64,000 nucleotides of DNA, from contig OY987269.1 in NCBI GenBank assembly GCA_963920665.1, forward strand, positions 2,668,501 through 2,732,500, written 5' to 3'. Source of the stretch: Straminergon stramineum. Taxonomy: Eukaryota > Streptophyta > Bryopsida > Hypnales > Calliergonaceae. Below, in pieces: positions 57,707-64,000 of the stretch (position 1 is its first letter; every line of letters begins with the position of its first letter). The position numbers and the translations under genes are program-made. Below the pieces are notes generated by a model, which was not told where the DNA came from, made no database searches, and saw only the letters and a list, made by a program, of their open reading frames with translations.

Positions 57707-60700
57707 ATGGATTGGAATCTGTTCAGACACGCTTCTGTAATTGCGAGCTCAGGGATCCGTCCTGGTAGATTGTTTGGCGATCGATCGCATTTGGACAAAC
57801 TGTCGGTTGTTTCGATTGAAGATTCGGGTGCCGAGGAATCTCGCGGTACGATGTTTCTCTTATGTCAGTCTCTGTATTGCAAGATCTTTGAAACTTTGTG
57901 TTATTTTGTGAATTTTCGCCAGGATTTTCTATTGATAAGGACGATGCTTTTGAGTCGAATCGGGGATGCTTTTGCAATCGAATTCGAATCTGTTGTGGGT
58001 CATTATGAAGCAGGCTGGGAGATGGGCTGTTTGTCAGGGTTTGCGGGAATTGTTGAGTTTCAGATGATTGGATTTTCCTGAAACCCTGAAATTCACGGAC
58101 GATTTTAGACTTTTGGAATTGGGTTTTCGTAATGTTCTGGAGAATCCTCTTTAAACGCTCTCTGAATTCGCATGAATGAGAATCCGTGATACCCAGCTTT
58201 GCAACATTGAGCACGATCTGAACAATTCAGGGTTTTTCAATACAACAGTCAAGCCGCTGTGAGAGTATATCAGAGCTTTTGATTTGCTTGATTTGTTCTG
58301 ATTTGGCATGAATTTTCTGCAAGTAACTCTTAGTTGGGAATGTTCTCAAAATTTGTACTCAAGAATGTTAACTTGGTGATTCAAACAACTGGGATGTGGG
58401 ATGTGGGACAGAAATTTGAGTGCCCACATTGTACTGTACAATGACAACGCTAGGGAGCTCGCTGGGTCTTCGACACCAAGGAGCTTCTACGTATAAGTTC
58501 AGTGCATCTTCAGCAGTTTGGAACGGGTCATTGCGGAGGGGAAGTCCTCTTCCGACACAAATACATTTGAATTTAGGTATGAATATCCAAATTCTCTACT
58601 CTAAGCTTTCGATCTGTTTGAACCTGTTGCAAGCTCACACAAGGCCAGTGAGGTTTATTCTACCTAATTACCACCCTTGCCCAAAGCTGCTTCTATATTT
58701 CTTGCCTAAAGTGTACATTTTATGAACATAAGTTAAGTCGGGGGTGAATTTTAGGTCCACCTGTAATCATTTCTTGAAAAAATTGTACGTTCTTCATATG
58801 GTGTCCCAAACTCCACTTTAAAATGAAAAGAAATGATGCATGTTCTCTTGCCAACAAGACTATAAAAATGAAGGCAGTTTAATTACAGGAATTATGCCAA
58901 ATGCTACTTTTGGTCACTTTTAGGTGTACATATCTTACCACCTGCTCACGTTTGACACGGTAGATGATTTCTCCTCGGATAGTTGGCAGATCATGCATTG
59001 TTTTTGCCAGTATCCTTGGATCTGCCAATGGTAGGGTATTTATCAATCCAGCATGTTTAACTGATAAAATGAAAATGGAAAGCTGTTAATATATGAATGT
59101 TTGGCAGGAAGGGTCCTATGTCAGCATGAGAATGATAAGTTTGCTATTGAGAATGATAAGTTTTTTGTGTGAGATATTTTTCTATCTTTGTGTTACAGAT
59201 GAATGAGAGTATATGTTCTGCCAAGAGCACTGTAGATGAGACAATATCAGTCTTACGAGATTTTTTCTCTGTTCTTTACAGGGAAACGGCTATTGTTCAA
59301 ACATTGTTTGTGGCTGCAAAGTGGCACTTCTTTCATGTCTCTTGGTAAGATTTTCAAACCATGTGTTGGTTGCATGAGCTTCCACCTTGTACAACCATGA
59401 GTAGTGAGTACTTAACACCAAGGCACATGTGTGAAAGTGATGTTAGCTCAATGTTTCGCATTTTGAGCCTACCTAAATGTTGTCTACAGTCAGCTGGCTA
59501 TTTTCATGTTCTTTGTAACTTTGTATGTACAAATGATGATGGAATGGTCTGGAAGAATAGGTCATGACAGGGAGCTTCCACAAAGAAAGCAGTCTAGCAG
59601 GAGAGTTACCCGTAGCGCTGGAGCTACAGATAATAATGAGAAAGCCCCGGAGGTATGTGGCCATCATTTTCCTTCTTCAGGTACAGACGTAAGGTGGGTA
59701 CACCCAAAATTGCACCCTGCCTAAAACCGCCATCATCACTGTGTGTACATCTCCGAAATCAATATGTACATATGTTGAAGAATCGAGCTTAGAAAATCTA
59801 CCAAAAAAACTTTGACCCTTTGTAACTTTTGCATACCGCGTCCAAATGTCCTCGCGTTCTGTGCGTGCGTTGGAACTTCGAACCTCCTTTCACTTGCCAA
59901 GAAGAAAAATGTGAAAAATTTTGACCAATTTAATAATAGTAACTGGGCACAGTACCAAAAAGTGGCGGTTTGGGGGGGTACCCACTTTAAATGCAGGCAC
60001 ATCAAATGCAGGAGGAAAACAATAAGTAATAACACCCACTACCAATTGCTTTGAGTGTTGCAGGTAGTTGTGTTGACAGGATTGCGGAATTGGGAGTACG
60101 CTTTGAAGCATGTCAATGTGTACATCCCACACGCTGTAGTGGCAAGCACGGCGCTGGCTCTTTCCTACCCACCCTCATTCACGTGGTTCACCACCAAGTG
60201 AGATCTTTAGTTGTTTACCCCCAAGGCCTTGACTTTTTGCTACAAATTCACGGAATGAAGATATTGCTGCATGTGATGGTTCCCGCAAGTAGGTATTACT
60301 GACAATCAAGAGTTTATAGTCAGGATTATATGATGGTCTGTCATTCATTACGGTGTTCCGCCTGTCCTTTTTCCCTTAAATCTACAGGTACTATGCACCT
60401 GCGCTGGGGTTCCTGATGTTTGCAGTGGGTGTGAACTTGAGCATTGAGGACTTCAAACACGCGTTTGAACGACCTGGACCGATAGCCCTGGGTCTGGCTG
60501 GTCAATACATTTTGAAGCCACTCCTGGGCGTGATCGTCGCCACCATTGCGGTCCAGTTTCTTCACCTACCGGATGCAATAGGTGCGTGAACAAAAAATAA
60601 TTGAATTTTGGTTCTCACTTCTCAATTTCCATGAGTAGTCAGATCTTCAACTGCTGACAATAAGTACTTGTAAGGTGCGCTGCAGTAGCGAAATTTTGTC

Positions 60701-63641
60701 TGAGGAAATTGTCTCTTAATTGAGTCTCCCTCAACTCACTTTCTCATTGTATGTGATTGAATCATTACGTCACAAAATTTGATGGCATTGCATGATTGTG
60801 TAGTTGAACTGAGTTGACGTTTTTTGGACTTAGGAGTTGAAATGAGTTGAAGTATTTGGCGTGATGGCATTGCATGATTTTGTAGTTGAACTGAGTTGAC
60901 TTTTTTGGACTTTGGAGCAGTGTTTGGGATAATTTTTTGAGTTTTACCAGCTATTTCCTTTAATTTTCATATTGAATCGGTTCTTCAAGTACCGAGTCCT
61001 ATTATTTTCTCTATTTTTCACTCTAAAAAAAAAATTTGTAGATTTTTTCACGGGGTTCTGCCGATGTTTTCAAATTGCAACTGGGGGATTTCCCAATTCC
61101 ACCGGCTTTACTTTGAACTATTGCCGCCGGTTTTCCACAAACACTGCTTTGGAGTTGAAATGAGTTGAAGTGCTTGTCGTTGCTTTCGGCAGGTTCTGGA
61201 TTGATACTTTGTGCGTGTGTTAGTGGAGCCCAATTATCAAACTACGCAACGTTTCTGACAGACCCAAGTCTAGCGCCATTGAGCATTGTTATGACTGCTC
61301 TATCGACTGCTTTGGCTGTGGTGGTGACTCCTTTGCTCACCCTGTGGCTCTTGGGGAAACGCTTGCCTATTGATCTCGTAGGCATGATCACCAACATTAC
61401 CAAAATTGTGGTGGCTCCGATTGCTAGTGGCCTCTTCCTCAACAGGTATATTATCATTCATTCTCATAGACTTTTCATCTATTCTGTACTAAACATTTAT
61501 TAAGGTTGACTCTAGTAGGTCACTTGAATAATAGTTAAATTCGTTGTTGACATAGATATAATTGGCTCTATTGACACCTCATATCAATAATTGCTGTAAA
61601 GTTGAACTACTAATACTTCCACTGAAGGTGGGTACCCCCCAAACCGCCACTTTTTGTTTGTTGGTCCTAAATTTCTATAATTAGACTATTATGATTTTCA
61701 TATTTTCTTGTTGGCAAGTGAAAGGAAGTTCCAACGCACCAAAGAAAGAAGCATTTGGGTACCATATGCAAAAGTTATGAAGGGTCAAAGTTTTTTTGGT
61801 AGAGGTTCTAAAATCATCTCTTTGACATAGGTATAAATTGATTTTGGAGATATACACGTAGTGATGATGGCAGTTTTGGGTCAATGGTGCATTTGGATGC
61901 ATGCCATATAGCATTGGCATCGAATACTACTTTGGCTTCTTTTTAAACTTTCCTAGGAGATTGATTAAACTTTGTTGATAGTGTTTGTAGATGGTGTATG
62001 CTTATCATTGTGGGAGACAAGCAGTAGGAGATTGTAACAAAGTGAATCTAGTTCAAAAGTGTACGTTAATTCATCTTTAAAATCCTTGCTAACAAGACTC
62101 TTCAAAACAATCAAGAACTTGCCTTTGCTCATATGCAGAGACATAAATATAGCTTTATTCTCATATTTTATATTAAATGTAGATTGTATCTTGCTTTCAT
62201 CCATCATATGCTCATAAGTACAATTTTTCATTCATTTATTCTTGGTAGAGTCTAATGACATCCAAACAATTTCTCAAGGATACCTTGTAGCCTAATGAAA
62301 CCCTTTTGGTGTTATTGCATTGCAATAAGCTCCATTCTACTAGTACCATAGAGATGCCCTTGCATGGCCTTAGAAAATAGACATTTAGGATTGACCCAAA
62401 GCTATCCTCATAGAAGTTGATGAAGCTCTTCTTTTTGTGCAGATTTGTACCCCAAGTGACAAGCTTGATACGCCCTTACTTGCCTTTGCTCTCTCTTTTG
62501 ACAACATGTTGTTGTGTCGGCTCACCTTTGGCAGTCAACATTAATACTGTCCGCTCACTATTAGGGCTTCAAATTCTTTTGCCCGTTGTAGCATTTCACA
62601 CATCGGCCTTCTTTGTTGGCTACAAAGTAACAGAGATGACATTTCCAAGAGCAACAGATGTCACTGCCCTTGCAAGAACCATCTCCTTTGAAACAGGCAT
62701 GTACCATGAGTTTCTAATCCCTTCTTCACAATTGTTTCCTCACTAATTATGAATTGTTTTTGTGATTTTTAATTGTTTAAAAAAAAATTTAATCACACTA
62801 AAAAAATATGCTTAATTACTATCATTTCAATACTAATTGATGTACCTTCTATTATATCCATATTCTTCTTTGAATGTATGCTTAAGGTTGGTATCATATT
62901 TGATTAGTTTCATCTTATTTATCTAAAATAAAGGTTGTTCAAAGATTTAAGCATTACTTTGGATAAATGAGAAGCAGTATGAATGAAAAATTACTTTGTT
63001 CATCATCCAAAATTTGAATGTAACAATTAATAAGAGACTTTTGTGATGTTAAGATGAGATGCAACAAAGTCTTTATGAGTGAAACTTAGAAGTTTAGTCA
63101 TAGTTTCTCATGACATGTGCTTTCATGGTGTTACAGGGATGCAAAGTAGTTTACTAGGTCTTGCATTGGCAAACAAATTCTTTCCAAATCCACATGTTGG
63201 CCTGCCTTCTGCCATATCTGTAAGTTTCTATCTAACTGGATCTATCTTGTTGGAAGATTTCTTTTTCTTATACTTGTTGATATTGTCAATTTTAATCTCA
63301 AGTTACTATTCATAGCCACACAGCACAATGCAATTGTAAAGAAGGAGGGTGGTTTAAAGTCATAATCCTTCTCTTTTGAGAGAGCACAAAACTCTCATAA
63401 ATTTTTGGATTTGTACAAGAGAACAGGATGAATACCGTTAGGGTTACAATATTATTGGTAGATGACCACCACTAGACAGTTCTAATGTTTTGCGCGTTGG
63501 TAGATGACCTTTAGAAAACTGTAACCCTAACTCTTGTCCTCGGATTCCACGCAGGTTGTGATCATGTCGTTGATGGGGTTTGGCTTGGTAATACATTGGT
63601 CCAAACACAAACATTCTTCAGTTGATTCATTGAACTCGTAG
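57707..63641 (+). CDS. Plastid BASS-family (bile acid:sodium symporter-like) carrier, BASS6/BASS4-like
   Basis: Secure exons are 60064-60197, 60388-60581, 61193-61445, 62443-62696, 63137-63219 and 63555-63641, which join without a break into 334 C-terminal residues. Features include PPSFTWFTTKYYAPALGFLM, FAVGVNLSIEDF, ACVSGAQLSNYATFLTDP, LAPLSIVMTALSTA, FETGMQSSLLGLALANKFF and a final SLMGFGLVIHWSK. The SGAQLSNYATFL and ETGMQSS stretches mark the BASS fold with about nine membrane spans. By recall it is closest to Arabidopsis BASS6, a plastid glycolate exporter in photorespiration, and to BASS4. The 5' exons are provisional: 57707-57845, 58454-58576 and 59282-59344 share frame and encode a Ser/Arg-rich transit-like region, and a further exon ends at 59652 (NNEKAPE), but its acceptor is unresolved. 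The intron after 62696 has a GC donor. An AATAAA lies at 63680. Confidence 0.9.
59695..59983 (+). mobile_element. Intronic TIR element (family E), forward copy
   Basis: It lies in the BASS intron before the exon at 60064. It starts GGTGGGTACACCCAAAATTG and ends GTTTGGGGGGGTACCCAC, so its own termini are inverted. Internal landmarks are CCGCCATCATCACT, ACTTTGACCCTTTGTAAC and CCTTTCACTTGCCAA. An inverted copy is at about 61627-61912. Confidence 0.8.
60770..60917 (+). repeat. Tandem duplication in a BASS intron
   Basis: GATGGCATTGCATGATTKTG then TAGTTGAACTGAGTTGAC occurs at about 60780 and again at about 60864, a period near 84. The motif GGAGTTGAAATGAGTTGAAG recurs on both sides of the element at 60918-61146, which therefore inserted into this array. 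Confidence 0.75.
60918..61146 (-). mobile_element. Family C non-autonomous hAT element with 8-bp target duplication
   Basis: A 229-bp element in the BASS intron. It begins CAGTGTTTGGGATAA and ends TTCCACAAACACTG, inverted termini starting CAGTGTTTG. The 8-mer CTTTGGAG stands immediately on both sides (60910-60917 and 61147-61154). An 8-bp duplication with CA-starting TIRs is the signature of the hAT superfamily. Relative to the copies at 21927, 28432 and 55614 it is reversed. It ends 46 bases before the acceptor of the exon at 61193. Confidence 0.9.
61627..61912 (-). mobile_element. Intronic TIR element (family E), inverted copy
   Basis: It lies in the intron after the exon ending at 61445. 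Read on the minus strand it follows the copy at 59695: GCACC, then ACTGCCATCATCACT, ACTTTGACCCTTCATAAC, CCTTTCACTTGCCAA, GTGGCGGTTTGGGGGGTACC. Identity by eye is high over most of its length. Confidence 0.8.
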
Positions 63642-64000
63642 TATCAGTTTCCTCGTACGATTCTTGCTCCGTGTTTGTAAATAAAGATATTCCGCATTCA
63701 ATGAACACCGTTTGCTCACTGATCTCGGGCAAAGCCTAAACCATCAGCACTAGCGTAAGCGGTGTTGATACAATTGCTCGATCTACTTTGAAAGTATTTT
63801 TATTCAACAGCTGTGGCGCTAATCATCGACTACGACATTGCACATTGAGGTTTAATAGTTTCTAATCATCGAAATTGAAGAAGAATGTTGTTGAATGTTT
63901 GCGTTCCCGTCCACGGCTTGCCTTCGCGTGTTTCGTCACCTCAAGCTGCAGTCAGTATTAGGGTTAGTAGCTTACAAGTAGCACCAAAATCATGTCGAAA
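63642..64000. other. 3' flank of the BASS gene
   Basis: Contains AATAAA at 63680-63685 as a likely polyadenylation signal. Nothing else is recognised to the window end. Confidence 0.5.

Noticed and set aside
57723..58214. 163-residue antisense open frame opposite the first BASS exon
   Set aside because: No family similarity or splice continuity; likely a chance frame.
1..64000. CRISPR arrays, phage genes or bacterial operons
   Set aside because: None seen; spliced genes and plant families show this is eukaryotic nuclear DNA.

Overview
The window is nuclear DNA of a land plant. Eight multi-exon or intronless protein genes of plant families sit as GC-richer islands in very AT-rich, repeat-laden intergenic DNA, with GT-AG introns, four nuclear-type tRNA genes and a degraded LINE. 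The gene families (3-ketoacyl-CoA synthase, BURP, GDSL esterase, RNase T2, plastid BASS carrier, IF1-like mitochondrial protein) are embryophyte. The style (short spliced genes, abundant small inverted-repeat elements, the LINE type) suggests a non-seed plant (bryophyte, lycophyte or fern), but the species cannot be fixed from sequence alone.

Layout. 1-7.3 kb is repeat-rich intergenic DNA. At 7.4-9.1 kb is a small mitochondrial IF1-like membrane protein (+). At 11.5-13.8 kb is a secreted BURP-domain protein (+). At 14.6-16.1 kb is a formiminotransferase-like protein (+), whose last coding bases are tandemly triplicated downstream. At 16.8-20.3 kb is a five-exon GDSL esterase/lipase (-). 20.3-31.6 kb is repeat territory, including a LINE (-) split by other repeats, probable hAT-type non-autonomous elements and local duplications. 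tRNA-Val(CAC) and tRNA-Arg(CCT) lie at 31.7-31.8 kb (+) and tRNA-Pro(AGG) at 35.7 kb (-). Two RNase T2 paralogues stand head to head at 36.8-38.1 kb (-) and 43.1-44.3 kb (+). tRNA-Asn(GTT) is at 45.6 kb (-). A YkgJ-like Cys-rich, probably plastid protein lies at 47.6-48.2 kb (-), again with two decayed tandem copies of its 3' end. A MITE dimer is at 48.3-48.8 kb. An intronless 3-ketoacyl-CoA synthase is at 52.6-54.1 kb (+). A BASS-family plastid carrier, closest by recall to BASS6/BASS4, spans 57.7-63.6 kb (+), with inverted-repeat elements in its introns.

The genes form no operon or obvious cluster; each appears to be an independent transcription unit. Three themes recur. Local tandem triplication occurs at two gene 3' ends and in one intron. 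Short TIR elements are numerous, one with a perfect 8-bp target duplication inside a BASS intron. The two RNase T2 genes have diverged: one has gained or kept a C-terminal SDEL and lacks an intron present in the other.

Exon borders were derived by hand from splice consensus plus reading-frame continuity and family similarity. Family assignments come from recall of conserved motifs, not from a search.
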